NCBI GenBank assembly: GCA_016617855.1 | Contig: JAECUM010003721.1 | Location: forward strand, 79,169-143,168 | DNA from: Megalonaias nervosa | Lineage: Eukaryota; Mollusca; Bivalvia; Unionida; Unionidae | Direction of reading: 5' to 3' | DNA: 64,000 bases | In this document: positions 1 to 11,639 of the stretch, piece by piece | How positions within the stretch are numbered: the stretch's first letter is position 1 | How the letters are laid out: each line of letters begins with the position of its first letter | Position numbers and translations under genes: made by a program | Notes under the pieces: generated by a model | Told to the model about the DNA's origin: nothing | Database searches by the model: none | What the model saw: only the letters and a program-made list of their open reading frames with translations

Positions 1-133
1 TGAAAAATCTTGTTTGGGATTTTATTGGCACAGACAAATTCAGGGTTAAACTCTTTCGTTACAAGACAGGGTTTTAATTATTTGCTTTTATTGTTTTTTT
101 TATACTATAATAGGAAATGTTTACTTTCTGTAA

Positions 134-204
<71 letters not shown>

Positions 205-600
205 CTTTAGAATTAAAGGTTTGAAAGGAAACAAAACTAATTTATGTTCATTATGTTGTTCCCACTTAGCAACATAATGAAGGTCAGCAAAATAAAATTA
301 GAATTTTTACTGTGTACATTGAAATGACTTTACATGCGAATTTATAGGAATATAATCAAACTTGTTTCGTGTGATACATTTTGTGCTTGTGTACATAATC
401 ATCTTTTCGACTTAGATGTTTTGGAGAGTCTTGAAAGAGAAACATCTTTAGATTTAGAAAATGCATGTTTTATAATCTGAAATGTTCTTTAATTCCATCC
501 AGTAATGGTCAGATGTTCACAACATCTGAAAAAATTAATTTCATCCTGGAAAAACCCCGGAAATGACCTGGAAATTTATCTTTAGAAAAGCGTGGGAACC
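1..600. repeat. Left copy of a 0.57 kb duplicated intron block
   Basis: The block aligns by eye with 46807-47375 in the same orientation over nearly its whole length. Both start at a TGAAAAATCTTGTTT segment and share the AGGAAA, CAACATAATG and GAAATGACTTTA stretches; both end near the GTGGGAACCAT segment. The copies have drifted by many substitutions and small indels, and this one has gained a long (TA)n run. No coding frame is evident. It could be a dispersed repeat family, or a duplication of intron sequence of the same gene. Confidence 0.75.
138..201. repeat. (TA)n microsatellite
   Basis: About 32 uninterrupted TA units, found in the left copy of the duplicated block but absent from the right copy at the matching place. 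It expanded after the copies separated. Confidence 0.98.
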
Positions 601-764
601 ATGAATAAAAGGGGTTTTTTTTGTCGTTTTTATTATGATCTCTTTCCCTCTTCATATCTCTTGAGAATATTCATATAAAGATGACTGCTGTGTAAGAATT
701 GCATAAGAGTACATTCCTTATTTGCTATTTATAGCAATTGTATATGACCATTTCTTCTTTAAAT
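601..764. other. Intron sequence with no recognised feature
   Basis: AT-rich DNA between the duplicated block and the first DIRS element. Nothing is recognised on either strand. Confidence 0.6.
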
Positions 765-850
765 ACATTACCCAATCATAATACCTTAGGAGAAATACTA
801 CTGCCTCACAAATCCAGCCCTCCCAGATACTACTTTTAGCTAAAGGGAGC

Positions 851-985
851 TAAAAGTTGTCTGCTGACCTAGATTGTGGTTGGGCAGAATGATCTTCCCT
901 TAGGTATAATGATTGGCGGCAAAATGCATGAATCTGTTGGTTACTACTTGCACTGGTGCCAAGAAGCATGCTCAGTCACAAGAGA
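851..985. repeat. Left inverted terminal repeat of DIRS element 1
   Basis: The reverse complement of about 6922-7048 reads through the same landmarks in order: GTCTGCNGACC, GGGCAGAATGATC, AGGTATAATGATTGG, GGCAAAAT, AAGCATGCTC. Roughly 80 percent of positions agree by eye. Confidence 0.85.
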
Positions 986-2039
986 CCTTGCAAAAGCCAG
1001 AATCTACATGGAAGATGTACATTACAAGTTGGAGGAGTTTTCCACTTCTAAGGAAAGTATACTGTGTCTATATTTCCATTTTTTTTTTTTTCTGCCATTA
1101 CAATTTGCTAACACTTTGTTGTCATCACATGTTTATGTGCTTGTACTGGGAGACTAAGCAACTTCACATTCAGTTTGAGTTATAATTATTTTATGTAATT
1201 GCAAGTCTCTAGCGCTTATAAAAACTCCTAATATGCGTGAAATTCCATTTTGAACAGTTACATATGAGTAAGTTTATATTCCAAGACATTCGTATTGTCC
1301 AGGCACCAACTTCAGTGATTTTACTTGTACAGGCAATCTATGGGCCTTTTTGCGTACAGGTAATTGCCTTACAATGGATATTGTTGCACCAACTTTGCAA
1401 GCATCTATTATGGTGCCTCATTTCCCTTTTAAGTGAAGGTTTTTGTGTGTAATATAGACACTTGTATACATTTCTGTATTGCTTCTGCTCTGGTCGGACA
1501 AGTACAGGTAAGCTTTCTATACACGGTTTACTCCGTTGCATCTTGCTCATGTGTGTTTCTGTTGGTGACGTTTTGATGATTACCTGCATAAGCATTCCAT
1601 CATATTTAAAGAACACTTTATAGGTTCGGGCTAAAATATGCGTGCATGTCTTCATACTCTTAAGAAACTCCTTATTTATTTATAATTCCATCATTACTGG
1701 TGCATACAGATGAGTTTCCTTTACCATGGCTTCCTTAGCCTAGGAATGCTGTGCTTCAATGATTCTACCTGTACAGGCCATCCTTGACCATCATTCAGGT
1801 AGTATTATAATTAAGATCATCTGCTGTCACTATTTTCCAGGTAACCATCCTTTGGTTTAGCTCTGTACCCACTCTATTCAAATAACAGTTGCAGGCCCAC
1901 AGGTTTATACCTCTTCCTACAGGTGGTATTGTCATTATAATTTCCCCATACACTTCATTGCTTTATTAGACTGTCAACTTTTTAAGCTTTATCTCTGCAA
2001 CAACACTACATTCTGAAGATAGGTGCAGGGATACATTTT

Positions 2040-3490
2040 CATACGTTTTGCTCTATTTGTCTTACAGATTAGAACTACGGACAAAGTGCAGAAATGCACA
2101 GCTAAGGATGAAGACGTCACCAGTCTACATGCTGACTTTTGATCAGTGTGGGAATTTCTGGCGGACAAGAGAGATAAGTCAACCCTTACCCTTCAGCCAT
2201 GAAGCACTGGACATAGACGCTCTCCAAATCAACCCAAGTCACCACCACAGGACATGGCATTATTGGTGACTCCTATCTACCTTGCCTCCTCGGGGTTTGA
2301 CTCTATTCCTATTGTGGAACAATGAGGGAAAGAGCTAAATAAACAGCCAAGCTATCTCTCTTGCAGCAGACATATGGATCTGTTACATGGATCAAACATC
2401 CCATAACCCATCCCAATAAGATGATCCTGACGATATCCTCTGCATGTTGATGGCCAATTTCCATTGCGATCGGCCCAGGCTGTATATTGGGGATCATGAA
2501 GGGCCAAAACAACTATATTATGGGCTCAATCACTAACAACCCGGCTTCCAGTACGTTGAATCCAACTTTTGCACACAAGTACAGGGACCAGTCTAACCTA
2601 CATACCACCTCGACACTCATTCAGCACAATGCCAAGATTAGTTCCTCATGTTTCAACAGATGTTGCTTCGCAATCTCTCTATACTCTGCAACTGTCTAGA
2701 AGTCATGGTTTCAAATTCAGGGCATTCTACGAGTTCATCGAGTGGCAGACCTCATCATTCTTTGCCAGCTAAGTCTCAAGCATTACAGAAGACCATAGCC
2801 TCACCTCAGGCAACCAAGATGTTGCTTGTTCTCAAGTGATGTCATCAATTCTAGACTATCCAATGTCATGGGAAGATTCTGCTTTCCGGGCCTCCTTTGA
2901 GGACAATTTCTGCCTTGGACCCCTGGAATTCTGCCCATCTCCACCTGCTCCATCAACAACCTGGACCAGAGCCCCAGCATCGGTTGATTTTATGACAAAA
3001 TGGTAGAGTACAACTTCAGTTACTTCAGCAGTCTGGGAGTATTACATACATTTTGACCTACCTTCATCATCAGTTCATTGGCAATTCTACCTTGGCCATA
3101 CATCAGTATTTCATTTGGAAACCCAGCTGTCAGCAGTGATAATGCAACTCTGGGGATGACAAAGCCACACTCCATATGTATGGATTGTTTGGCCTTTGAT
3201 GACACTTAGCAGTTAGTGCACAATATTGTTCCAGTGATTTTAATGTTGGACTTCATCTCTGTGGCTGTCTTCCAACAAGCTGAACATAGCTATTCTTTTC
3301 CCACTCCGAATACATCAGGGCATGCATGGGAGTCAGTCTCAAGAATGGCCCAGGTACTGAACAGAGCTGCTCAACACTCTTTGGCCAATGCTGTAACTGC
3401 AGGTACAAATTTACAGTTGGTGGAATGTGACACTGCGCTCTCTGCCTGCACTTTCCGGAAGGACCACCATAAGGCCAAGCTGAGAGCATA
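2040..3490 (+). pseudogene. DIRS element 1: gag-like region, broken
   Basis: Open pieces at 2048-2269 and 3216-3491 carry no enzyme motif. The piece at 3216-3491 matches element 3 at about 52320-52495: both contain a VAVFQQAE / LAIFQLAD block, then a WE-V-RMAQVLN-AA block and the pair HSLANAVTA / HTLANALTA. This shows a shared first open reading frame, the structural (Gag-like) protein of DIRS elements. Stops and frame changes separate the pieces. The exact function of this protein in DIRS elements is poorly known. Confidence 0.65.
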
Positions 3491-3699
3491 GCCTTTATCT
3501 TCTAATCTTCTGTTTGATGGTCAGATTGAAGAAGTCCTCAAACTAGCCACAAGAAGACCATTTTCCCTACCCATGCAACACAGTGTCAATACAGGTATAG
3601 TAATGGAAATCAACAAAAGAGCCCATTGGCCACACATAGGACATAAACTTAGCTCCACCCAGCAAAAGCCACAGTTCGTGCAAAAGCAGATAAAAGTAT

Positions 3700-4340
3700 A
3701 GAGAGGGTCCTGTCATACATCCCAGTGTTTCTCCAGGGTTTTATTCCAGACTTTTCTTGGTCCCAAAGGCAAACAGCACTCTGTGTCTGATCACTGACCT
3801 AAATGCCCTTGATCAATTCATTCACACCTCTTGATTCTCAATGGAAACACCATGGCACATTTTGAATGCTGTCCAAGGAGACTTTGCCATCTCTGTGTAC
3901 TTGAAAGACACATATCTTCATGTCCCCATTCACAAGGCTTCCAGGACGTTCTTGCGATTCACCTGCATTATATACCAATTCAGGGCACTCAACATCAGCC
4001 CCTGAGTCTTCATTCCTTTGATGAACTGATATCTGCAATAGCAATATCAAGTTACCTGGATGACATCCTGCAGAAACATCAGGTGAGTTATATTTAAACA
4101 TGTCATGATAACCCTGGTTACACTGCTTACCAGCTTGGACTTCTTGTCGACAAGGAAAAATCCAACTTCGTACCATCTCAACAATTTGTTCACTAGGTAT
4201 GGGGTTCGATACCCGGGCAACATAGCTCATCTCCCTCAGGATCAGGCATTGAAAATCCGAACCATGATGGTTCATTACTATTGAGGAAATTCTATCCACA
4301 TGGGGATTCCTTCGCCTTCTAGGCTTGCTCAACATGGCAA
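3700..4340 (+). pseudogene. DIRS element 1: reverse transcriptase, broken
   Basis: Read across frame changes, the region shows the DIRS reverse transcriptase landmarks: a VPK-NS-LCLITDLNALDQFI block, then LKDTYLHVPIHKASRTFLRF, then the polymerase box YLDDILQKH (about 4052-4078). YLDD is a form of the YxDD catalytic motif. The frame is interrupted several times, so no active enzyme is made. RNase H follows directly, as in other DIRS elements. Confidence 0.82.
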
Positions 4341-4524
4341 TGTACCTAATTGTCCTAGGTTACCTTTTTATGTGCCCATTGCAAATATTTCTTCTGTCCT
4401 AAAGGAGGCAAAAAGTTAGCCCACTGGACCAACCTCTCATCATCTGCACTCAATTAAGGAGCTATCTGCAGAATCGGGACATCCTAACTTGGCTTATGGT
4501 GGGTATACCACTGCAAGTAAATCA

Positions 4525-5035
4525 GCCTGAGATTACAGTCTGTACTGATGCAAGTACAGAAGGCTGGGGAGCCCACCACTACCATCCTTCAGGAAGCCAG
4601 CGATGCATGGTCTCCCCAGGAACAACATCTGCATATCAATATTCTGGAGATTACGGCCATTGTGAAAGCCTGTCACTGGTGGCAAGAAAATTTAAATGGC
4701 AAGGGAGTTCTCATTCTGCCTGACAACTCTACAGTGGTAACTTATCTCAAATGACAAGGAGTAGCCAAGTACCCAGACCCTCGCGTCCTGGTGGGACTTT
4801 ATAAAGTGTTGTCAACAACAGATCCATGTACAAGTTTGCCATATCCTGGGGATGCCTGACGTAGTAGCCAAGTCTTTGTCCGGGAACATTCAACTGATAC
4901 AGATAGAATGGTTTCTTCATCCCTCGGTTTTAACTCAGATATTTGCCCAATGGGACCACACGTTGGTGGACCAGTTTGCAACAAGGTGGAATGTCAAACT
5001 TCAAACTTTTGTATCTCCAGTCCCAGACTAAATAG
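4525..5035 (+). pseudogene. DIRS element 1: RNase H and connection region
   Basis: A VCTDASTEGWGAH block contains the TDAS motif with the first catalytic Asp. It is followed in the next frame by WSPQEQHLHINILEITAI with the catalytic Glu, and by LPDNSTVVTYL with the DNST motif. Further on, QFATRWNVKL and FVSPVPD (near 4975-5030) are the linker landmarks that come before the recombinase in DIRS elements. At least one frameshift and several stops are present. Confidence 0.85.
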
Positions 5036-5249
5036 CCTGGGCAAGTTGATGCTCTATCAATAGATTGAAATGACCTGTATGCATATGCTTACCCTGCAAC
5101 ACCTCTGATTCCAAAGTGATGCAGAAAATGAGATAGTCAGAGTGTTTCCTTATCCTCATTGCACCACTCAGATGGGAGAAGTTGTGGATCAACAGCCTCA
5201 TCAATCTTGCAATGGAAACTCCTTGGAAAATTGTGATTTTCCATCATCT

Positions 5250-6610
5250 ACTCAAACAACCACTGTTGTTTCATTCCTACCCAGAGCTACTGAACCTGCA
5301 CATCAGGATCATATTAAACAGGCTCTAAGAAATAAACAGTTCTCACAACCAGTCATGGAGAGAATCACTAGCAAGAAGGCCCTCCACTCTGATAGCATAC
5401 AAAGGCAAATGGCACATTTTCACCCAGTGCAGCACAAACGAACACATCTTACCACTTGAGGCATCTATACTGCAGATAGTTCACTGGTGCTCTTCAGAGA
5501 GAGAAAGTTTGCACTGGGTATGATAAAAGGTTACTGCTCCATGGTCGCTGACACTTTTTGTCACCATGGAAGAGAGGATATCAGACAAAACAAGGACTTA
5601 TACAACCTTCTTTCCATCTTTGAGTATGCACGGCCAAAAATTTTAACCCTGTGCCTAGAGTGGTACCTATCTTGGGTATTAATCTGGCTGAACAAGACAC
5701 TTTTTGAACCACTTTCAAGGGCATCTCTGGTGCACCTTTCATGCAAGACCTGCTTCCTCATGGCATTAGCAATGGCAGGCAGAATTGGCAAATACATGCC
5801 TTGTCAGCAGACCCAACATGCATGCAGTTCCAACAAGACAGGTGAGTTTTAATCATGGCGGTTTCCTCTTCCATTGCCAAGAACAGACTGCCTTCCATGG
5901 GTAACCAGACTTCTGTAATCAAACCTCTGTCTAGTCTGGACACATCAACTCAAGACCACCTACAAGACCAAGTTAGGGCTTTGACGTGGTACCATAATAG
6001 AACAGAGCTGCTGCATCAAGGGAGATTGCACCTATTTATACATCTCCAAAAGAACAGGAGGATATATCGACACAGACTATCTCATCCTGGATTAAGCAGG
6101 GTATTCACTCTGCATATTGAGAAATAACCCCAGCTCAAATGAACTTCTTATGCATTTCGGTGCACAAGGTTAGAGCAGTTGCCACCACCATAACATTTGA
6201 CCGGAACTGTTCTGTTGTTGTTGTTGTAGGGTTTAACGCCATTTTTCAGCACATGATAGGCTATACATGGTGGCCAGTATTAATGGTGGGGAAGAACCCA
6301 TGAGAAGCTACTGGCAAGCTTTCTCACATACCCACATTGGCCGAATCCTAGACAAGAACCCATGCAGACAGAGGTGAGATGGCAGTGATCCATAACGGAG
6401 AGCGCTTTAGACCACTCGGCCACTTGGGGCCCCGAACTGTTCTGTAACTGACATTTTTCAAGCTGTGGGATGGAAATTGGAGTCCACATTCTGTAGCTTT
6501 TATCTCTGAGATCTGTCATTCCAAAGAGCCCAGTTCGATCTGGTGGGACCTATATCCGCAGCTGAACAGGTCCCCCTTCCAGGTCTATGAAAAGCTTCTT
6601 AAGACATGCT
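5250..6610 (+). pseudogene. DIRS element 1: tyrosine recombinase, interrupted by a SINE
   Basis: A piece at 5487-5852 shows the DIRS recombinase N-terminal core: MIKGYCSMVADTF, then DLYNLLSIFEYARPK, then LSRASLVHLSCKTCFLMALA. The C-terminal half is split between frames: SSWIKQGI near 6080, the HKVRAVATT box (H-x-x-R) near 6165, then the SINE at 6215-6433, then a CSFYL segment near 6495 that probably holds the nucleophile tyrosine. The enzyme joins circular cDNA into the genome in place of integrase. Stops make this copy inactive. Confidence 0.83.
6215..6433 (-). mobile_element. tRNA-derived SINE (type 1), inserted in DIRS element 1
   Basis: Reads on the minus strand as GGGGCCCCAAGTGGCCGAGT at its head and ends in a (CAA)n tail. 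An exact 11-bp target-site duplication GAACTGTTCTG flanks it (6204-6214 and 6434-6444). Removing the SINE restores continuous recombinase sequence. The head keeps a tRNA-like A box and B box, so transcription by RNA polymerase III is likely for young copies. It is shorter in the middle than the copies at 26953 and 43262. Confidence 0.95.
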
Positions 6611-6730
6611 CATGAGGTTAGGGCAGTTGCCACCAGCATAACATTCAACCGGAAATGGGTGGGATCTATATCCACAACTGAACAGGTCCCCCTTCCAGGT
6701 TGGTCGCCATCTTCTTAAGATACCCTAGCA
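6580..6730 (+). repeat. Internal partial duplication near the 3' end of DIRS element 1
   Basis: A segment with GTTAGGGCAGTTGCCACCA, then CATTCAACCGGAA and ACTGAACAGGTCCCCCTTCC repeats, in shortened form, the end of the recombinase at about 6165-6205 plus 6540-6580. The copy lacks the SINE and the sequence around it. Confidence 0.75.
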
Positions 6731-6921
6731 GACCAGAGATGGTATCTCCGGGGTAAGGGGATGTACCTCCCTCCACTTTTACTTACTCTCCTTAGTTATT
6801 ATGATTGAGAAATGTATTTTAAGAAGAAACTAATTTTTCTAGTAAAAAATATTTCTTCAAGAATACTCACCCAGTCAAAATATGCATACATCCTCCCAGC
6901 CCCCCCCCCCACCCCCGTTAC

Positions 6922-7048
6922 AACCATAGAGAGCATGCCTTCTGCTCCAGTAATAACTGACAGGTTCATATATTTTGCCTCCAATCCTTATACCTATGAG
7001 GAGATCACTCTGCCTGACCACCACTAAGGTCGGCAGACAAAATCTTCT
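6922..7048. repeat. Right inverted terminal repeat of DIRS element 1
   Basis: Inverted partner of 851-985. It follows a C-rich run at 6899-6918. DIRS elements typically carry such non-identical inverted ends. Confidence 0.85.
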
Positions 7049-7060
7049 TAGGGAAATAAA

Positions 7061-8146
7061 ATGTTCAAGTCATTGTGAGCATTATCCTAACCAATTTGGC
7101 GTTTTCAGTCCAATTTAATCATTACTTAATTTTAACACTTCATGCACATAATTCCAACATTTTCATAAAAAGTTCACGTCTAAGTCATTGGGAGTGTTAT
7201 CCTCACTGACTTGACATTGTAAATTTAACTCCGTACCTGATTAATCTAGTAATCTATAAAAACATGTATGAAAATTTGCATGAATTACAGTTATGTATAT
7301 TTTATGTCTCACTGACTTAGTTAATTTTTGGTTTCTATGCTCTGCCTCTTGGAGAAACAATAAATTTAATGGAACGATTCATATGTTTGTATATTTACCA
7401 TACTGCACAAAGAGCAAGACATAGTTGAATTTTGCTCTCCTGCAATTATTAAAGTTCCTGTATTAAGAAACTTTAGGCTGTGATTGGGCTAGATTTGTAT
7501 CTTGCTTCCTTGATGCCTTGTCTCCTTTATTTGAGAACATTGAAATCTTTTGTCTCAGTTGATTTGCTCTTTTATTCCTCTGTTTAACTACCACCATTAG
7601 AAGTTCATAACTGGTCATCTGTCATAAGTAACCAATCTATTATAGAGATATTTTAACTCCATTATCTGTCCAAAAAAAATTCATCTCTTTTAATTTATTT
7701 GTAAGTATAGGGCTTTTGTTTATTTAACAAATGCATGTATGAAATCTCATAAGTCTGGCCAAGAAAATAAAGACATTGTGGTCTTTTGGTTGTAGCAATT
7801 TAGCTATTTTTGTTGAGTGCCAGCTCAACATAGTATAATTTGGATCTCTGTGTGTCTGTACATCTGTTATGTATGTATCAAGACCCTTGACAAAAAGGGA
7901 GACTTTTGTTGATTGGAATGCTTAATATCAATTACTGTGATGAGGTGCAATGACAATTTAACTATTCACATTATTTTAGTAAATTTGTTTCCTGCTTTCC
8001 TTTTCTTCACAGCAGAATAAGTACTTGAGCACTTGCTAAGGATCCCAAAAGGCAGAAATTACTGAGCTTGCTTCATAGGGTATCAGCACTCATGTAAAAT
8101 CCACTTCAATAATCTTAAAAAATGTGAATGTTTTGTCCTATTATAG
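7061..8146. other. Intron sequence, no recognised feature
   Basis: AT-rich, with stops in all frames. Apart from the acceptor at 8141-8146, nothing is recognised. Confidence 0.6.
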
Positions 8147-8240
8147 ATCATCTAGATGTTTTGGAGCATGTTCAGAATTACCTCAAGTCAGTCCGCTACA
8201 TTGAGGAGCTTCAGAAGTTTGTAGAGGATGACAATTACAA
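8147..8240 (+). CDS. RALGPS: RALGPS exon: end of RasGEF domain ([17 protein letters not shown])
   Basis: A 94-nt exon between acceptor TTATAG (8141-8146) and donor GTAAGT (8241). It begins with the last two bases of a codon and encodes a stretch containing [16 protein letters not shown]. In RALGPS proteins this segment closes the catalytic RasGEF domain just before the linker. It ends with two bases (AA) that are completed by the A opening the next exon, giving lysine. The previous exon must end with one leftover base and was not found between 1 and 8140, so it lies upstream. The residue pattern is almost invariant in the family, so the call is strong. Confidence 0.93.
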
Positions 8241-8812
8241 GTAAGTCTCAGAAATGGCATTGCTTGTCATGCATTCTTTGTTGCTTATTTTGTATGATTC
8301 CTTCTTAAACAAGGTGACAGTTGAATCAAAAGTGCCCACGTGATTTGTATGTCTTCCTCAAATTTGATTGGTTTCAATAGTTCACTGATGGCAGCACCAT
8401 GCTGTTGTCTGCTCTAGGTCAGCCAATAAAAACAAATGTATATGGTGTGGTACATTTACTTAAACTTTGGTTGTAAACTACTAATACACTGCACTTCATT
8501 AACATTCATATTTTGATCTACAGTATCAGATCAAAAGTGGATAGCCACCAGAGTAAGAAAAGTGGATATCATGTAATGAAAAATGATTTGAAATGGGCAC
8601 TGTATGGTTAAGAATCATTCTGTAAGCTTGATTTTATCTGTATGCACTAATAAGCATATCAACTGTAGTCAGAAATTGCAAACGTGTAGTGAAACCTCCC
8701 TGGTATGCAGACAAAACTTGGCACCTTAAGGTAGGGAATTGACAAGCTGCCTGATTTTAGTTGCAGAAAAATACATAAAATGAAAGGAATATAATGTTCT
8801 ACAATTCAGAAA

Positions 8813-10813
8813 TACAGTGTGAGCCCTCTATAGCATGCTCCATTATAACACAAATTCAGATATTACACGGTTGTGGTGTGGCTCCCAAAATTTCATATTC
8901 TTGTATTTTTCTCGTACACAGAAAAAAAATTCTTTCATAAAAGTACCAAAAAAAAAACATCCAAAGTTTATTAACATTTTGGAGAAGAGATCGCATCTGA
9001 ATAATGCAAGATGATCGTGGTGTGGCACCTGAAAAATGTTTCTGTGTGCAAGAAAAGTAACGTGTAAATAGCTTATTCAGGGATCATGCAGGGCTTCACC
9101 AATGTTGCAAAATGTGATTTGTTTTCCTTATTGGCAGCAAAATATACCATCTGGTGATTTTTTTTTTTATTGGCGACAATTGTTGGCTGTTGAATCTTGT
9201 ATGTACAACCATTGGTTTGGAGTGGAGAAATTCAGAGACCCTATGGAAGGAAGCCGTAAACTTGATATAAAATGCACTGAAAATTATCTATTGTTACATA
9301 AACAAATTCTTTGTCTATACTGACAAACCATCTTAACAGTGCATTGTTATATCATAATCCGCTTATGCTGACGTCTAGCATGAGTTCTGTAAGTTGTTAG
9401 ATATCCGTTTTTGGGGGGGTGTTTTTGACATTTCTGGTAGCAAAGATCAAACCGGACGAGGCATTATCTCATAATCTATCTTTCGTTGGATTTTCGGCCG
9501 CTCACTAATAATTAATATACCTATTTACATAGACAGACATTTGTATGTGGATGGTAAGTAAAATTCCTCTTCTTTTCACTCAGAATTAAATCCTCCAGAA
9601 CACTCACATTTTCTGTAGTAATCCCTGTCATCAGCCCTGAACACCTGCGTCTTCGTCGTCCGTTAACCATTTTTAAAATTTCTGACGCATGTTTGGAAGG
9701 CAGCATCACTCCACTACCATAAATGTAAACCCCCCCCCAAACCCCACAAGATCTTACTTGTTGGTCTATTCAGTAGGCAGGAAGGAACAGTAACTGCAAT
9801 CAACCAAACAACGGACAATTCCTTTTTTAAAAACATACCTAGATAAAATAGTTTGCTGAAATTTCAAAGAAAACAGATTACCTTTGAAGCACCAATTGTT
9901 AAATGGAAAAAAATCAGTCTCAATCATGCAATACAATTATTTGATGTTGCCACCACAATAAGAAATGGGCATTTGTTTGGTTCTCCAAAGGTGTCCTTTA
10001 GCGGTGACTTTAATAACGCATGCACCCTTCATCAAAGAAAGCCGACTAGTCTTAAATAAAAACAAAAGAACCTCTCTTCAAAGGAATTCAGTACCAGACT
10101 TAAATAAAAGCAATGGAATCTGATGGATTGTTTCATTTTCCAACGTGACTGGAACACGTTTACTGTGCCATGAAAGATTCCTTTTTGCTGGAAAAAAGTT
10201 CATGCTTGCGAACGCTACCAACGGCGGCTTAAAACACAAACTTTTACCAACTTGGGACATACTGAAAAGTAAATGTGCTTCATCATTTGTTACAATATTG
10301 TGCTATTGTTTTCCACCGTAGAATTCAGACCTATATGACCTGTGACAAAATTATTGAATATTTTAAATCTTTGTGTGTGTGCATATTTTTGATGGAATTA
10401 CTTATATTGTGGATTCAGTGCATGTGATGAGATTCGCGGGTGAGTACACGGTGTTGATACTCTGTTCATGCTATACATTAGACATGTATATGTAAACGGT
10501 ATACACGTATATGTACCAATGTGTGGTTCTCTGAATAAAGTAAAATATTATATATGCCTTCTGTTTTCACTACAGGTGTATTTCTGATTTAATATGCATC
10601 AGTTTAAGATGGTAACTGTGCCAATGAAGCATGTATTTTTGTGCCTGCATTTATTACCTACCTAAAACCCCACCCACCCCCCACATGGCCAACTTTTTGG
10701 GGTACATGCATCATTTTCTTCAGCTAACTGACCTGGTTGCTTATAACACGGTTCGGTCTATAACACAGGTTCTATGGCTCCCAACTACCATGTTATTGTG
10801 GGGTCACACTGTA
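8813..10813. mobile_element. TA-flanked DNA transposon (Tc1/mariner/pogo-like), 2.0 kb
   Basis: The left end TA-CAGTGTGAGCCCTCTATA and the right end, whose reverse complement reads TA-CAGTGTGACCCCACAATA, form inverted ends flanked by TA on both sides. This is the signature of the Tc1/mariner/pogo superfamily. The right 150 bp also matches, in inverse orientation, positions 17196-17350. Inside, a minus-strand open stretch at 9521-9709 (RRRRCSGLMTG, then TTENVSVLEDLILSEKKRN) looks weakly like the helix-turn-helix linker of mariner transposases. No intact transposase is present. Confidence 0.72.
9521..9709 (-). pseudogene. Possible mariner-like transposase fragment
   Basis: A 62-residue open stretch with a basic run (GRRRRRC) followed by TTENVSVLEDLILSEKKR. 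Mariner-type transposases have a basic linker followed by a T-x-ENV-x-x-LI-x-x-R block between their two helix-turn-helix units. The catalytic D-D-D part was not found. The match is weak and rests on position inside a TA-flanked element. Confidence 0.35.
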
Positions 10814-11639
10814 TTTGAAAAGATTTCTCAAAAGAGGAGCAACATAAAAAAGGTATCAAGTGGATAGACCAAAAATCATGAGCAAAAGATGTGATCATAC
10901 ACTTTCTTATCTTGTTCACTGCAATCCTTGATATCTATGGACCATCTTTTCAGGACATGGAATTTGAATGAGTCTGTTGGTGTTAATGTTTCTAGAAGCA
11001 ATGACAAAACAAAATTAAAGAGTTAAAGAATAAGGAGTTCACAGAATGGAAACAGACTACAATTTCTTAGCAGAATTATATATTGTGTGTTTTATGGTGT
11101 GGTAAAGAGAGACATAACTGAAATCTTTGAAAACCAGTAATAAGTTTTAGCTTTACTGCTCATAGACCAGAGTAGCTTATGGAATGGCCTTTTGTCAGTA
11201 ATAACTTATTATTAAGCTTTACTTTTTATCAATGGAAATACCTCATCCATGCTAGATGCACCAACATCCTGTTGTAGTGATTTTCTTAGAACACATGTAT
11301 CAACCCAGTTTCACCCACAACATCTGCTTGTGCGTTACGGTGTGTCATTCTTTTTGGACAACCATTGAGTTAAGACATGGAAAGAAACGCTATGAAGGGA
11401 AAAAATATGATGCATATTCCAAAAGAAGGGCATCTGCTATGGTATACCCTCTGTCAGAACTCCCTCCCAGCTTTGTTGGGGTGGGTGTCATGGGTTTGGT
11501 TATCGTTATCTAGAGGTGATCGCCGACGGTGTAATTTGCCCAGAACGAGTAAACATCAATATAAAGTGTGAAAATTATGGGTGGAATAGATAAAGATCTG
11601 AGCAGGTATATAGAACAGAATAACACGAGCCCCCGTTAC
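10814..11639. other. Intron sequence with a short dispersed repeat
   Basis: At 11149-11180 an AGCTTTACTGCTCATAGACC segment recurs at 60509-60540, and a related version begins at 40193. It looks like the end of a common dispersed repeat. Open stretches at 11256-11571 overlap in different frames and match nothing recognised. Confidence 0.5.

Larger units (their letters stand above)
765..7060 (+). mobile_element. DIRS-type retrotransposon 1, nearly full length, decayed
   Basis: The order of parts is that of DIRS elements: inverted terminal repeats, a gag-like region, reverse transcriptase, RNase H, and a tyrosine recombinase instead of a DDE integrase. The left terminal repeat (about 851-985) is matched in reverse complement by about 6922-7048. 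A TCACAAATCCAGCCCTCCC end motif shared with the other DIRS elements lies at about 809-827. The coding regions are broken by many stops and frameshifts, so the copy is inactive. A SINE has inserted near the 3' end of the recombinase. It lies in the intron before the RALGPS exon at 8147, in the same orientation. Confidence 0.88.

Noticed and set aside
3838..4335. 165-codon minus-strand open stretch
   Set aside because: It is the antisense of the DIRS reverse transcriptase region; the plus strand carries the recognisable motifs.
11256..11571. Two overlapping plus-strand open stretches
   Set aside because: They overlap in different frames, match nothing recognised and have no splice or promoter context.
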